Shown: positions 41,388 to 51,305, counted from the first letter of the stretch. The stretch is 64,000 bases of DNA from JACVRW01 sp963835705 (GCA_963835705.1 CAWIGR010000010.1:107869-171868), one strand, 5' to 3'. The notes: generated by a model from the letters alone, not told the origin. Numbers and translations are program-made.

Positions 41388-42597
41388 ATGGACCTCCGCG
41401 CTGAGATCGATGCCCTCGTCGACGTCGGCCGGCGGTCGCCTGGCAGTGATGCCGAGCGGCGCGCCGCCGCTCATCTGAAGCAGCGGCTCGAGGGCATCGG
41501 GCGCGGTGCCGGGCTCGAGTCGTTCGAGGTGTGGCCCGCCTGGCCGCTCGGCTACGCGATCCTCGCCGGCCTCGCGGTCCTCGGCAGCGTCCTGTCGGTC
41601 TCGCTGCCGGCGCTCGGCGCCGCCCTGGTACTGGTCGGCGTCCTCCTCACCTTCCTCGAGGCCTGCCTCCTCCTCCCCACCGTCCGCCGCCTGCTCGGCC
41701 GGCGCGCGTCCCAGAACGTCGTCTCCTGGGGCGACTTCGAGAAGCCCGGGCGGCTCGTGCTCGTCGCCCATTACGACGCCGGGCGCGGCGGCATCGCCCT
41801 CGGCCAGAAGGCCGAGGCCCGGCGGGCAGCGTTAGGGAAGCTCATCCGCCGCCCCATCGGCCCGCTCGAGCCGCTCTTCTGGGCCCAGCTCGCCGTGCTC
41901 GTCTGCTGCGTCCTCCGCCTGGCGAGCCTGAGCGGCCTCCTACTCACCGTCGTCCAGTTCATCCCGACGGTGCTGCTGATCGTCGCCGTCGCCCTGCTGC
42001 TCGACATCGCCCTCTCCCCCACCACCGGCGGCGAGAACGACAACGCCACGGGCACGGCCCTCGCGCTCCGCCTGGCCGAGCGCTTCGGCGGCGGACAGCT
42101 CGACCACTTCGACGTGCACGTGATCCTCACCGGCGGCCAGAAGGCCGTCGCCGCCGGCTCGCGCGCCTTCTTCAAGCGCCACAGGCGCCACCTCGACCCC
42201 GGGCGCACGGTCATCCTCAACCTCGACGCCGTCGGCTCGGGCACCGTCCGGTACACCAGCCGCGAAGGGCCGCTCGTCGCGATCAAGTCACATCCCCAGC
42301 TCGTCCAGCTTTGCCAGCACGATCGCCGAGGACGACGACGAGGAGAACGCCTTCGGCGCCCGCCCGATCACGAACCGCTCGCCCAGCGACGGCTACGCCG
42401 CCCGCTCGGCCGGGCTGCCCGCGATCACGATCAGCTGCCGCGGCCGGCTCGACTACGTGCCCGCGCGCCTGGACGCGGAGGCGATCGAGCGCGCCGAGGG
42501 CTTCTGCGCCGAGCTGATCCGGCGCCTCGACGCCGAGTTGGGGCCCGACCTGGCGGCCCAGTCCGAGGAGACGGTGCTCAGCGAGGCTGAGGACTGA
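41388..42597 (+). pseudogene. M28-type peptidase-like membrane protein, frameshifted near the end
   Basis: The main frame gives a soluble start (AHLKQRLEGIGRGAGLESFE), a membrane hairpin, VLVAHYDAGRGG and GGENDNATGTALALRLAERF, the zinc-site regions of M28 aminopeptidases, with two more membrane helices. After SHPQLVQLC near 42310 the frame shifts and continues IAEDDDEENAFGARPITNRS, SDGYAARSAGLPAITISCRG to the stop at 42597. The length equals a multiple of three plus one, consistent with one extra base. If corrected it would be about 402 residues and probably active. Confidence 0.72.
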
Positions 42598-44441
42598 GCT
42601 CGCCCGCGCGCTCGACGAACCAGTCGAGCGCCTCCGGGTTTGCCAGCGAATCGCGACTCGCCGCCCGCTCCGGGTCGCCGCCCAGCAGGATCTTCTTCAC
42701 CGGCACCTCGAGCTTCTTGTTCGAGAGGGTGCGCGGCACCTCGGCGATCTGGTGGATCGCGTCCGGCACGTGCCGCGGCGAGCAGTGCTCGCGCAGGCGC
42801 TTCCGCAGGGTGTCGACCAGTGACGAGTCGAGCGACACGCCGTCGCGCAGCACGACGAACAGCAGCATCTGCTCCTCCACGTCCACCACGAGCGAGTCCA
42901 GCACCTCGTCGATCCCCTCCACCGCGGAGTAGATCTCGCTCGTGCCCATCCGAACCCCGCCGCGGTTGATCGTCGAGTCCGAGCGCCCGTAGATCACGGC
43001 CGTCCCGCGCGAGGTGATCTTGATCCAGTCGCCGTGGCGCCAGATGCCCGGATACATGTCGAAGTAGCTCGAGCGGTAGCGCTCGCCCTCCGGGTCGCCC
43101 CACAGGAACAGCGGCATCGACGGCATCGGCTCAGTGATCACGAGCTCCCCGACCTCGTCCACCAGCGCGCGGCCATCCTCGTCCCACGCCTCGACCGCCG
43201 CGCCGAGGCAGCGCGCCTGCAGCTCCCCGGCGTAGACCGGCAGCACCGGGGCGGCGCCCACGAACGCGGTGCACAGGTCGGTGCCGCCGCTCGTGGAGAA
43301 GAGCCAGACGTCGCCCAGCTTGTCGTACACCCACTCGAAGCCCTCGACCGGCAGCGGCGAGCCGGTCGAGCCCACGCTCCGCAGCGCGGGCATCGACGGC
43401 GGTGAGACGCCCGCCTTCATGCTCGCGCCGACGAAGCCGGCGCTCGTGCCGAAGCACGTGATGCCCGCCTCGGCGGCGAAGTCCCACATCCGGTGAGGAT
43501 CGGGCTGGCCGTCGTAGAGCACGATCGCCGACCCGGACAGCAACCCCCCGACCAGGAAGTTCCACATCATCCAGCCCGTGGTGGTGAACCAGAAGAAGCG
43601 GTCGCCCGGCCCCAGGTCGCTGTGCAGGTTCGCCTTCTTCAGGTGCTCGAGCAGGATGCCGCCCTGCCCCTGCACGATCGCCTTCGGCAGCCCCGTGGTG
43701 CCGGACGAGTAGAGCACCCACAGCGGGTGGTCGAACGGCACCTGCTCGAAAACCAGCTCGGCCGGCTCGCTCAGCAGCGCCTCCCAGCCCGACGGCACCA
43801 GCACCGTGTGCTCGAGCGACGGGATCGCCGCCTCGATCTCCCGCACGCGCGGCCGGCGGTCGAAGTCGCGCGCCCCCGTAGCGGTAGCCCTCGGTGGCGA
43901 TCAGCACCTTCGGCTCGATCTGCTTGAAGCGGTCGACCACCGTGGGCGTGCCGAACTCCGGCGCGCAGCTCGACCAGATCGCGCCGATGCTCGCGCAGGC
44001 CAGGAACGCCACCACCGTCTCGGGCACGTTCGGCATGTACGCGACCACCCGGTCGCCGCGCTCGACGCCGAGGCGTCGTAGCCCGGCCGCGCAGCGCGCC
44101 GCCTGGTCGCGCAACTCGTCCCAGGTCATCGAGGCGAGCGGCGCCGACTCCGAGGCACTCACGATCGCGGTCTCGCCGGGCCGCGCCATGCCGAGCAGGT
44201 ACTCGGCGTAGTTCAGCCGCACCTCGGGGAACCACACCGCGCCCGGCATCTCATCGCGCGCCAGTACCGGCCCGCTGCGAGGGCCGAGCGAATACTCATC
44301 CCAGATCGACGCCCAGAAGCCGTCCAGATCGTCGACCGACCAGCGCCAGAGCTCGTCATACGACGAGAACCCGCGGGCCTCCATGAACGCGCCCATCTTC
44401 GACGGTCCGCTCGGCTCCCAGAGGAGGTCTCCCTCACGCAT
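42578..44441 (-). pseudogene. Acetoacetyl-CoA synthetase, one-base frameshift
   Basis: The N-terminal frame reads SYDELWRWSVDDLDGFWASI, EVRLNYAEYLL and ACASIGAIWSSCAPEFGTPT. At a CCCCC run around 43871-43876 it shifts, and the second frame gives LWVLYSSGTTGLPKAIVQGQ (AMP-binding P-loop), GSTGSPLPVEGFEWVYDKLG, STSGGTDLCTAFVG and the late K region TLSNKKLEVPVKKIL. Length 1864 fits one extra base. Corrected, it would be about 620 residues and would activate acetoacetate. It overlaps the convergent peptidase end by 20 bp and precedes no CoA-transferase. Confidence 0.85.
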
Positions 44442-44520
44442 CGAGGGGCGATTCTATGGCCGGGCGAACTCCGTCCAGGTCTCGCCGTCCACGCGCCCGA
44501 CGTCCTCCCACAAACGAGAC

Positions 44521-46032
44521 CTAAACCGGCGTGACCGGATTGCGCTTCGCGGGCCAGCTCCGGTCCCGCGAGGCGTAGGCGGCGAAGCGCCGGATCAGCT
44601 CCTGACGCAGGTCGCCGGGCTGGATCACGGCGTCGATCACGAGCTCCGAGGCCAGGTGGAGGATGTCGATCTCCTCGCTGTACTCGGCCCTCAGCTCCTC
44701 CGTGCGCCGTGCGCGCTCGGCGGGATCCTCGATCGCCTGGAGCTGGTTGTAGAAGACCGCGTTGATCGCCGCCTGCGGCCCCATCACCGCGATCTTGGCG
44801 CCCGGCAGCGCGACGCAGGCGTCGGGGTCGAAGGCCGGGCCGGCCATCGCGTACAGGCCGGCGCCGTACGCCTTGCGAACGATCACCGAGAGCTTCGGGA
44901 CCGTGGCTTCCGACACCGCCGAGATCATCTTGGCGCCCGCGCGGATGATGCCCTGGCGCTCGACCTGGGTGCCGATCATGAAGCCGGGCACGTCCGCCAG
45001 GAAGACCAGCGGGACGTTGAAGGCGTTGCAGGTCCAGATGAAGCGCGCCGCCTTGTCGGCCGAGTCCACGAACAGCACTCCGCCGCGCTGCTTGGGCTGG
45101 TTCGCGACGACCCCGATCGCCCGGCCGTCGAGGCGCGCATAGCCCACGATCAGCTCCTTGGCCCAGCGCTTCTGGACCTCGAGGAACGAGTCGGCGTCCA
45201 CAAGCCCGGCGATCAGCTCGCGCATGTCGAAGGGCTTGTTCTCGTCGGCGGGGATCTCGGGCAGCTCGCCGGCCGGTTCCGCCGGCGGCGCGGTGGGCGG
45301 ATCCGAGCGCCAGTTCTCGGGGAAGTAGGACAGGTAGCGCACCGCGAGGTCGATCCCCTCCTCGTCCGACCCCACCAGGAAGTGGCCGCAGCCGGAGACG
45401 CCGGTATGCATTCGCGCCCCGCCCATCTCCTCGAGCGTCACCTTCTCGCCGATCACCATCTCGGCCATCCGCGGCGAGCCGAGGTACATGGAGGCGTTGC
45501 CGTCTCGCATCACGGTCACGTCGCAGAAGGCGGGGATGTAGGCGCCGCCGGCCGCGCTGGGGCCGAACAGGACGCAGACCTGGGGCACCACGCCGGACAG
45601 CTTCACCTCGGTGTGGAAGATGCGCCCGGCGCCGCGCCGGCCGGGGAACATCTGCACCTGGTCGGTGATCCGCGCGCCGGCCGAGTCGACCAGGTAGACC
45701 ATCGGCACCAGGTGCTCCAGGGCCTGCTCCTGGATCCGGATGATCTTCTCGACCGTCTTGGGGCCCCAGGAGCCGGCCTTGACGGTGGGGTCGTTCGCCA
45801 TCAGCGCGACCGGGCGGCCACCCACCTGCGCCATGCCGGTGACCACGCCGTCGGCCCCGAAGCCGTCCTGCTCCCAGTTGGCGAGGAGGGCGTCCTCCAC
45901 GAACGTGCCGCCGTCCACGAGCCGGGCGATGCGCTCGCGCACGGGGAGCTTGCCCTGCTCCGCCGACTTGTGGTGGTGGCGCTGCGGGCCGCCGCCGCGC
46001 GCCCGCTCGAGGGCCTGCTTCAGGTCCGACAT
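44521..46032 (-). CDS. Acyl-CoA carboxylase carboxyltransferase (beta) subunit
   Basis: A 503-residue protein of the propionyl/methylcrotonyl/geranyl-CoA carboxylase beta family. The N- and C-terminal crotonase-like halves are seen: DSAGARITDQVQMFPGRRGA, LFGPSAAGGAYIPAFCDVTV, then FLADVPGFMIGTQVERQGII and VIVRKAYGAGLYAMAGPAFD. These form the biotin and acyl-CoA oxyanion holes. It transfers carboxyl from carboxybiotin to an acyl-CoA. No biotin-bearing alpha subunit is next to it. With the acetoacetyl-CoA synthetase downstream and HMG-CoA lyase-like gene elsewhere, leucine or branched-chain degradation is plausible. Confidence 0.93.
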   Translation of the reverse strand: MSDLKQALERARGGGPQRHHHKSAEQGKLPVRERIARLVDGGTFVEDALLANWEQDGFGADGVVTGMAQVGGRPVALMANDPTVKAGSWGPKTVEKIIRIQEQALEHLVPMVYLVDSAGARITDQVQMFPGRRGAGRIFHTEVKLSGVVPQVCVLFGPSAAGGAYIPAFCDVTVMRDGNASMYLGSPRMAEMVIGEKVTLEEMGGARMHTGVSGCGHFLVGSDEEGIDLAVRYLSYFPENWRSDPPTAPPAEPAGELPEIPADENKPFDMRELIAGLVDADSFLEVQKRWAKELIVGYARLDGRAIGVVANQPKQRGGVLFVDSADKAARFIWTCNAFNVPLVFLADVPGFMIGTQVERQGIIRAGAKMISAVSEATVPKLSVIVRKAYGAGLYAMAGPAFDPDACVALPGAKIAVMGPQAAINAVFYNQLQAIEDPAERARRTEELRAEYSEEIDILHLASELVIDAVIQPGDLRQELIRRFAAYASRDRSWPAKRNPVTPV

Positions 46033-46042
46033 CCAGGGAAAT

Positions 46043-46267
46043 CTACTGGCGGACGGCGCGCAGCTGGGAGCGCACCCAGCGCCGGATCATCACGTGGCGC
46101 ACGCTCATCAGGGCTGCCCCCAGGACGGCCCCGACGGCGGCCAGCCCGATCGGGGCGAACGGCGTGGTGCCCACGGCGATCAGGCCTATCCCGGCGCCCG
46201 CCTCGGCGCCGATGATCGCCGCGACGACCTCGCGCCGCGCCGGCCTGCGTGGATCCGGACCCTGCAT
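46043..46267 (-). CDS. Small membrane protein (74 aa)
   Basis: A 74-residue protein with a glycine-rich hydrophobic hairpin (AIIGAEAGAGIGLIAVGTTP and IGLAAVGAVLGAALM) and basic ends. No family is recognised. It precedes the carboxylase beta gene by 10 bp and may be co-transcribed. Confidence 0.6.
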   Translation of the reverse strand: MQGPDPRRPARREVVAAIIGAEAGAGIGLIAVGTTPFAPIGLAAVGAVLGAALMSVRHVMIRRWVRSQLRAVRQ

Positions 46268-46696
46268 GCAGAAGGCCTTCTACCCGGGAGCGTCACATCC
46301 TCTCCTCTGGGCGAGGACGTTCAGGGCCGGCGGTGCCTGAAGGCGCCGAAACGGCCGGCTGACCCACCGCGGGGTGGGCCAGCTCGGCCGTCACGGCAAC
46401 AATGAGCGCCGGGGTCAGCCAAGCCGCAACCCCCATTGCGTCGGCACCGGTGCTCATTCACTCGCAGTCGTTTGAGGGAGGTTCGGGGTTCGGGCATTGG
46501 CTTGCCGTAGCTAATTAGGCCACTTTCGCGGACGCCCCACAAGGGCCGAGAGGCCCCTCTTGCGTTCATCTTCGTGAACGCCCCGAGCGCAATCGGCGGC
46601 GAGGGTATGAGACTTTCATGAGGAGAGCATGAGAGCTCTTTAATCGGCGGTTCACCTACCCCTCACCCTCGGGCACCAGGCTGCCGAGGAGCTCAA
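46268..46696. other. Gene-free stretch with a small hairpin
   Basis: No protein-like frame was found. GGGCC-GAGA-GGCCC at 46543-46556 is a 5-bp hairpin with a tetraloop followed by CTCTT, a weak terminator candidate. Repeats of ATGAGA/CATGAG occur at about 46608-46635, just upstream of the small membrane protein gene at 46697, and could be promoter-related. Confidence 0.4.
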
Positions 46697-47038
46697 GTGA
46701 GGAATCCGATCCGCAACGAGACGTCGTTGGTGCTGGTGGTCGCCGTGATCTTCAGCGGGGTCGCGATTCCCGTGCTGAGCGGGTTCCTCGAGCCATCGCA
46801 GCCGCCGGCCGTGGCGGCCGTCCAGATCGGAGACCCGCGCGACGGAGCCTCGCGTGACGACGGCGCTCCCGCCGCGGAGCCTCAGAGCAGGAAGATCAGG
46901 CCGGCTTCGAACCGCATCGAGCGCGGCGAGCCCGCGAAGTCCCGCGCCCGCGAGCGTCCCGCGCCCGCGCCCGCGCCGCCCGCCCCGCCGCCGGACGACG
47001 ACCTCGCCGAGGACGACGACGACGGCGAGGCGGACTGA
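46697..47038 (+). CDS. Membrane-anchored proline/aspartate-rich protein
   Basis: A 113-residue protein starting with GTG, with one N-terminal membrane helix (SLVLVVAVIFSGVAIPVL) and a long disordered tail rich in Ala, Pro, Arg and Asp, ending in a run of aspartate and glutamate. No family is recognised. It converges on the LuxR-type regulator gene, 6 bp away. Confidence 0.55.
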   Translation: MRNPIRNETSLVLVVAVIFSGVAIPVLSGFLEPSQPPAVAAVQIGDPRDGASRDDGAPAAEPQSRKIRPASNRIERGEPAKSRARERPAPAPAPPAPPPDDDLAEDDDDGEAD

Positions 47039-47044
47039 GCGCGC

Positions 47045-47683
47045 TCAGACGAGGCCCTCGCGGACCGCGCGCACCGCCGCCTGCACCCGGTTGTCGACGC
47101 CCAGCTTCGCGAGGATGTGGGAGACGTGGTCACGGGCCGTGCGGGCGTCGATCGAGAGACCCTCGCCGATCTTCTCGTTCGACCTGCCCTCGACCACGAG
47201 CCTCAGCACCTCCCGCTCGCGATTCGAGAGCGACACGGGGACCTCGCCGAGTCCCCCCTCGCGCTCGCGGATCTTGCGCAGGAGCATCGCGCCGATCCGA
47301 GGCGAGAAGAGCGACTCGCCTCGCGCCGCCGCCCCGATTCCCGCCACCACGTCCTCGACGGGCCCGTCCTTGAGCAAGTAGCCGGTCGCGCCCGCGCGCA
47401 GGACGCTTGTCACGTCGTCCTCGCTTGTCGACACCGCCAGGACGAGCACGCGGTGCGGCGGCGAACACGAGGTGAGCCGGCGCGTGACCTCCGCGCCCGA
47501 CAGCCCGGGCAAATTCAGGTCGAGCAAGACCACGTCCGGCGCCCTGCGTTCCACCGCCCTCAGCGCCGCCCAGCCGTTGCCGGCCTCGCCGACGACGTCG
47601 ACACCGGACTCGGTGAGCATCTTCGCGAGTGCCTGCCGGTAGAAGGGATGGTCGTCCGCGACGACCACTCGGTGATTCGACAT
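47045..47683 (-). CDS. NarL/LuxR-family response regulator
   Basis: A 212-residue two-domain protein. The receiver has the acidic pair DDH at 10-12, phospho-acceptor Asp55 (VVLLDLNLPG), and the late K of YLLKDGP. The C-terminal LuxR helix-turn-helix is VSLSNREREVLRLVVEGRSN then DHVSHILAKLGVDNR. It would be phosphorylated by an unlinked histidine kinase; no kinase is adjacent. ATG at 47683 starts directly at the receiver, so the twelve upstream in-frame codons are not needed. Confidence 0.93.
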   Translation of the reverse strand: MSNHRVVVADDHPFYRQALAKMLTESGVDVVGEAGNGWAALRAVERRAPDVVLLDLNLPGLSGAEVTRRLTSCSPPHRVLVLAVSTSEDDVTSVLRAGATGYLLKDGPVEDVVAGIGAAARGESLFSPRIGAMLLRKIREREGGLGEVPVSLSNREREVLRLVVEGRSNEKIGEGLSIDARTARDHVSHILAKLGVDNRVQAAVRAVREGLV

Positions 47684-47829
47684 GCCCCGCACGGTTCCAT
47701 CAGGGCATGAGCGAACCATGAGCGCTGTCTGAGAATGGACTTATCCGAAGGTGATGACGAGCCTGATCGCCGATCGCGCCGCCGCGCGCGGAAAGAGTGA
47801 CAGCGATCGGCACGGGTACCCCGTCCCCG

Positions 47830-48048
47830 ATGACCATCCGGAAACGAGCCCGACTTGCGACAACCGTCCTGGCCTCCTCCATCGTCCTCGGACTCGCCGC
47901 CTGCGGCGAGGACGACGTCGAGCGAAACGTCGAGGAGGGCGCCAAGGAGGCCAAGGAGGCAGGCCGCGACGCCGGAAAGGCCGGCGAAGATGCTGCGCGA
48001 GAGGCGGAGAAGGCCGGCGAGGACGCGAAGCGCGAGATCGAGGAGTAG
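47830..48048 (+). CDS. Small lipoprotein with Ala/Lys/Glu helix
   Basis: A 72-residue protein. The lipobox region is LASSIVLGLAAC, followed by GEDDVERNVEEGAKEAKEAG and similar repeats of K/E-A-G-x-D-A, an amphipathic helix or coiled coil. It would be anchored to the outer face of the membrane. No function known. ATG at 47830 is chosen because the signal peptide starts there; a 33-bp in-frame extension upstream is not needed. Confidence 0.6.
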   Translation: MTIRKRARLATTVLASSIVLGLAACGEDDVERNVEEGAKEAKEAGRDAGKAGEDAAREAEKAGEDAKREIEE

Positions 48049-48067
48049 CGCCCGAGCCTAAGCCGGC

Positions 48068-48418
48068 CTACGCGCTCTTGGCGTCGAGCAGCTGCAGCAG
48101 CTCGTGCGCGGCGAGCTCGATCTCCTTGTGACGCCACTCCGCCGCCCGGTAGTGGCAGGCGATCAGGCCCATCCGGTGGATGCGCCTGAAGTCGCCGTAG
48201 ACGAACGCGTAGCGGGCCTTCGTGTGGTCCGCCGCCCCTTCGGTGAGCCCGAGGTGCCACTCGGCGTACTCGTCCCAGGAATGTGACTCGAGGAAGGCGT
48301 TCTCGGCGTCGGCGCGGGGCTGGACGCTCCCCCACTCGCTCTGGAGGACGTACTGCCGGGCTTCGATCAGCTCCCGTGCACGCGCGACCCCGCGGTCGTT
48401 GACTGAGTAGGAGGCCAT
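48068..48418 (-). CDS. Hypothetical protein (116 aa)
   Basis: A 116-residue soluble, mostly helical protein (ARARELIEARQYVLQSEWGS, FLESHSWDEYAEWHLGL, YAFVYGDFRRIHRMGLIACH). The tight W/H/Y-rich core suggests a real conserved fold seen in actinobacteria. No function is recognised. It is divergent from the GNAT gene, 26 bp apart. Confidence 0.75.
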   Translation of the reverse strand: MASYSVNDRGVARARELIEARQYVLQSEWGSVQPRADAENAFLESHSWDEYAEWHLGLTEGAADHTKARYAFVYGDFRRIHRMGLIACHYRAAEWRHKEIELAAHELLQLLDAKSA

Positions 48419-48444
48419 GACGGAATCCTGACTACTCTGGCGAC

Positions 48445-49254
48445 ATGAGCGCCCCCGGCGACCTCGCCGCCCGCGCGCGAGCCTTTCACCGCGAGCTGCA
48501 GGCCGCCGTGTGCGACGTGTTCGAGCCGTGGGAGTTCGGCACGGTAGTGCGGGCGACGCGCTTCCCGAGCTACTTCGACTTCAACGTCGTCCGGGTCGAG
48601 GAGGATCCGGGGATGGGCGTCGACGCCCTGGTGGCGTTCGCGGACGAGGCGCTCGCCGGGCTCCCCCACCGCCGCATCGACTTCGAGCGCACCGACGTCG
48701 CGGAACCGCTCCGGGCCGGCTTCAAGGCGCGCGGCTGGGAGAGCGAGCGCCTGGTCTGGATGCGCCACGAGGCCGCCGGCCCGGCCGGGCCGCCGGGTGA
48801 AATCGCCCTCGAGGAGGTGCCCTACGAGGCCGTCCACGGCCTGCGCGTGGCCTGGCTCGCGGAGGACTTCCCGGACCTTCAACCCGGTTCCTACTTCGCG
48901 GAGGCACACGAGGTCTCCCGGTTCCTCGGCGCCAGGGTCTTCGCGGTCCTGGAGGCGGGCGACCCGGTGGCCTACGCCCAGCTCGACTACATCGGCCGGT
49001 CGGCCGAGGTGGCCCAGGTCTACGTGCGCGCCGACCGCCGCGGCCGTGGGCTCGGCACCGCGGTGACCCGCGCCGCGATGGACGCCGTAGGGGACGCCGA
49101 CGAGCTCTGGATCGTCGGCGACGACGAGGGCCGGCCGAAGAACCTGTACGCACGCCTCGGCTTCAGGCCGGCCTGGACCGCGGTGGAGCTGCTGCGGCTG
49201 CCCGATTCTCGCGGGCCGCGTGTCGGGCGCGGCCCGGTACGTTTCGCCGAATGA
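48445..49254 (+). CDS. GNAT-family N-acetyltransferase
   Basis: A 269-residue protein with a long N-terminal part and a C-terminal GNAT domain. The acetyl-CoA motif A is VAQVYVRADRRGRGLGTAVT and motif B is KNLYARLGFRPAWTAVELLR. Substrate unknown. Its stop overlaps the alcohol dehydrogenase ATG (ATGA), so the two are co-translated. Confidence 0.88.
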   Translation: MSAPGDLAARARAFHRELQAAVCDVFEPWEFGTVVRATRFPSYFDFNVVRVEEDPGMGVDALVAFADEALAGLPHRRIDFERTDVAEPLRAGFKARGWESERLVWMRHEAAGPAGPPGEIALEEVPYEAVHGLRVAWLAEDFPDLQPGSYFAEAHEVSRFLGARVFAVLEAGDPVAYAQLDYIGRSAEVAQVYVRADRRGRGLGTAVTRAAMDAVGDADELWIVGDDEGRPKNLYARLGFRPAWTAVELLRLPDSRGPRVGRGPVRFAE

Positions 49255-50261
49255 GGGAGCTCACGCTGGTCGAGCCACGACGTCTGGAGTGGGCGGACGT
49301 CGACGAGCCCGAGCGCCGGGGCGACCGCGACGCGCTCGTGCGCCCAATCGCCGTCGCCACGTGCGATCTCGACGCGATGATCATCGCGGGCCGCACGCCC
49401 TACCAGCCGCCGATCGCGGTCGGGCACGAGTGCGTCGCCGAGGTCCTCGAGCCCGCGGAGGGAGGGCTCGGGCGGGGCACGCTCGTGAGCGTGCCATTCC
49501 AGATCTCGTGCGGCGACTGCGCGCGCTGCCGCCGGGGGCTGACCGGCAACTGCGAAAGCGTGCAGTTCCTGTCGATGTACGGCTTCGGCGCCGCAGGCGG
49601 CGACTGGGGCGGCTTCCTGTCCGATGTCGTCCGCGTCCCGTTCGCCGACCACATGCTCGCCCCGCTGCCCGGCGGCGTGTCGGCGGAGGCCGCCGCGAGC
49701 GTGTCCGACAACATCTCGGACGGCTGGCGGCTGGTCGCGCCCGGGCTCGAGCAGTGGCCGGGCGGCGAGGTGCTCGTGGCCGGCGGGTCGCCGAGCGTGG
49801 GGCTGTACGGGGTCCAGGTCGCGGTCGCGCTGGGGGCCGCTCGTGTCGTCTATTGCGACGTGCAGGAAGAGCGGCTGCGCAAGGCCGAGGACCTCGGCGC
49901 TGAGGTCGTGGAGGGCTACCCGGAGCGCCTGGGACCGTTTCCCGTCACGGCGATGGTGGCAGCGGACCCGGCCGCCCTGGCCCTCGCCGCGCGCTCCACG
50001 GCCCCCGACGGGATCTGCACGTGCGCCGGCATCGTGTTCCAGCCGGAGACGCCCATCCCGCTGCTCGAGATGTACACCAAGATCACGACCTTCCACACCG
50101 GCCGGGTGCACGCGCGCTCCACCATGCCGCATGTGTTCGAGCTGATGGCCGACGGCAGGCTGCGGCCCGAGGCCGTGACCGACCGGGTGCTCGGGTGGGA
50201 CCAGGCGCCGGAGGCCCTCGCAGACAACCTAGGCAAGCTTGTCTTCGGCCGTTCTCGCTAG
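49251..50261 (+). CDS. Zinc-type alcohol dehydrogenase family protein
   Basis: A 336-residue MDR protein. The catalytic zinc region is VGHECVAEVLE, and the structural zinc site is SCGDCARCRRGLTGNCE. The cofactor fold has VLVAGGSPSVGLYGVQVAVA then YCDVQEERLRKAEDLGA, favouring NAD(H). The segment around residues 40-50 has TCDLDAM where the first zinc cysteine is expected. Substrate unknown. Co-translated with the GNAT gene; its end overlaps the convergent SnoaL-like gene by 33 bp. Confidence 0.9.
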   Translation: MRELTLVEPRRLEWADVDEPERRGDRDALVRPIAVATCDLDAMIIAGRTPYQPPIAVGHECVAEVLEPAEGGLGRGTLVSVPFQISCGDCARCRRGLTGNCESVQFLSMYGFGAAGGDWGGFLSDVVRVPFADHMLAPLPGGVSAEAAASVSDNISDGWRLVAPGLEQWPGGEVLVAGGSPSVGLYGVQVAVALGAARVVYCDVQEERLRKAEDLGAEVVEGYPERLGPFPVTAMVAADPAALALAARSTAPDGICTCAGIVFQPETPIPLLEMYTKITTFHTGRVHARSTMPHVFELMADGRLRPEAVTDRVLGWDQAPEALADNLGKLVFGRSR

Positions 50262-50666
50262 CGGGGCGTCACTTCCCAGCCGCACGGCCTCGAGTGCCTG
50301 CTCCCAGCTCGTCACGTACTCGAAGCGCACGATCAGCCCGTCCTCGAAGAAGGTGATCTGGTGGTACAGCTCGTTGTCGAGCTCCAGGCCGCTGCCCTTG
50401 CCCCGCGCGCGGTGGCGCAGCCGGACCGCCACGCGGTCCCCGCCGTCCACCGTCTCCTGCGGGAGAAGCTGCAACTCGTCGAAGGTCTCGTCCAGGCCCT
50501 CCCAGAAACGCACGATCTGCGCCGGGCCCTGGCAGGAGTCGAAGCTCTGGTGCTCGGGCAGCACCCAATCGACCTGAGGGTGGAAGTCCTTTACCGCGGC
50601 GTCGAAGTCCCGGCGGTTGTAGGCCGCGATGAAGGCCTGGGTCTTGTCGACGTTCTGGTGCGACAT
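50229..50666 (-). CDS. SnoaL-like / NTF2-fold protein
   Basis: A 145-residue protein with the SnoaL-like pattern: FIAAYNRRDFDAAVKDFHPQ, VDWVLPEHQSFDSCQGPAQI, VRFWEGLDETFDELQLLPQE, and the final strand HQITFFEDGLIVRFEYVTSW. Such small proteins bind or isomerise hydrophobic ligands; the ligand is unknown. It converges on the alcohol dehydrogenase gene. Confidence 0.82.
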   Translation of the reverse strand: MSHQNVDKTQAFIAAYNRRDFDAAVKDFHPQVDWVLPEHQSFDSCQGPAQIVRFWEGLDETFDELQLLPQETVDGGDRVAVRLRHRARGKGSGLELDNELYHQITFFEDGLIVRFEYVTSWEQALEAVRLGSDAPLARTAEDKLA

Positions 50667-50687
50667 CGCCCACGCAGTATGCCGGTG

Positions 50688-50758
50688 TCAGTAGCCCGCG
50701 TGGATGTGGTCGGCGTGATCGGCGAGCGCGAACGACGGCCCGCCGAGCTCGAAGAGTG
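50688..50758 (-). pseudogene. C-terminal remnant of an exported peptidase-like protein
   Basis: The minus strand reads LFELGGPSFALADHADHIHA then GY at a stop. The H-A-D-H-I-H-x-G-Y/F ending is common at the C-terminus of actinobacterial exported metallopeptidase or lysozyme-like proteins. Nothing of the front remains; another remnant follows on the other strand. Weak family assignment. Confidence 0.4.
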
Positions 50759-50765
50759 AGATCAG

Positions 50766-50831
50766 TTCGCTCGGCTGGAGCCCCACTCGATCGAGACGGT
50801 GCGCGGCATGGGCTACCGTCTGATCACCTAG
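50766..50831 (+). pseudogene. C-terminal remnant of an OmpR-family response regulator
   Basis: The plus strand reads PHSIETVRGMGYRLIT and stops. I-E-T-V-R-G-x-G-Y-R is the end of the OmpR/PhoB winged helix, as in the intact regulator at 51652-52311. Only the last 20 codons remain. Confidence 0.65.
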
Positions 50832-50897
50832 CTGGACCCAGGCGTACTCGCAGGCCGGCGCCCCCTTTTCCGCGGAGGCGCCAGCCTGGAGGCAACC

Positions 50898-51305
50898 TCA
50901 AGCGCCGATGGCGCCGTGACCGCGAGTCAGCGGGCGTCGGCGCACGACCAGTCCGGCGGCGAGGAGCACCATCATTAGGCCAGCCCCCGTCGCCGCGCCA
51001 ATCGCCGCTGACGGCATGTCGAACCCGGCCGCCGGAGACCTCTCGTCCACGATCGGCTGCGGCGCCTGGGTCGGCCCGTCCGCGACCTGGCCGGCCGCGC
51101 GCAGCTCCTCGTACTCCTTGCCGGCGGGAACCGCGATCGAGGACGGGGGCGGTGGTGCGCTCGGCGAGGCGCTCGCGTCACCTGACGCGCCGGGCCAGAA
51201 TTGCTCGACGGGACGCGCGGACGCGGCAGGCGCGCAGAGCGCGCTCGCGAGGGCCGCTCCGGCCAGTGCCGTTGCCGCCGCCCTCTTGATTCCCACTGAT
51301 TCCAT
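50898..51305 (-). CDS. Secreted or surface protein with C-terminal membrane anchor
   Basis: A 135-residue protein. Residues 1-30 are a signal peptide (ALAGAALASALCAPAASA). The middle is a disordered Ser/Ala/Pro region, and residues 98-124 form a membrane helix (AIGAATGAGLMMVLLAAGLV) followed by an RRRP stop-transfer. A single-pass cell-surface protein is likely. No family is recognised. Confidence 0.6.
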   Translation of the reverse strand: MESVGIKRAAATALAGAALASALCAPAASARPVEQFWPGASGDASASPSAPPPPSSIAVPAGKEYEELRAAGQVADGPTQAPQPIVDERSPAAGFDMPSAAIGAATGAGLMMVLLAAGLVVRRRPLTRGHGAIGA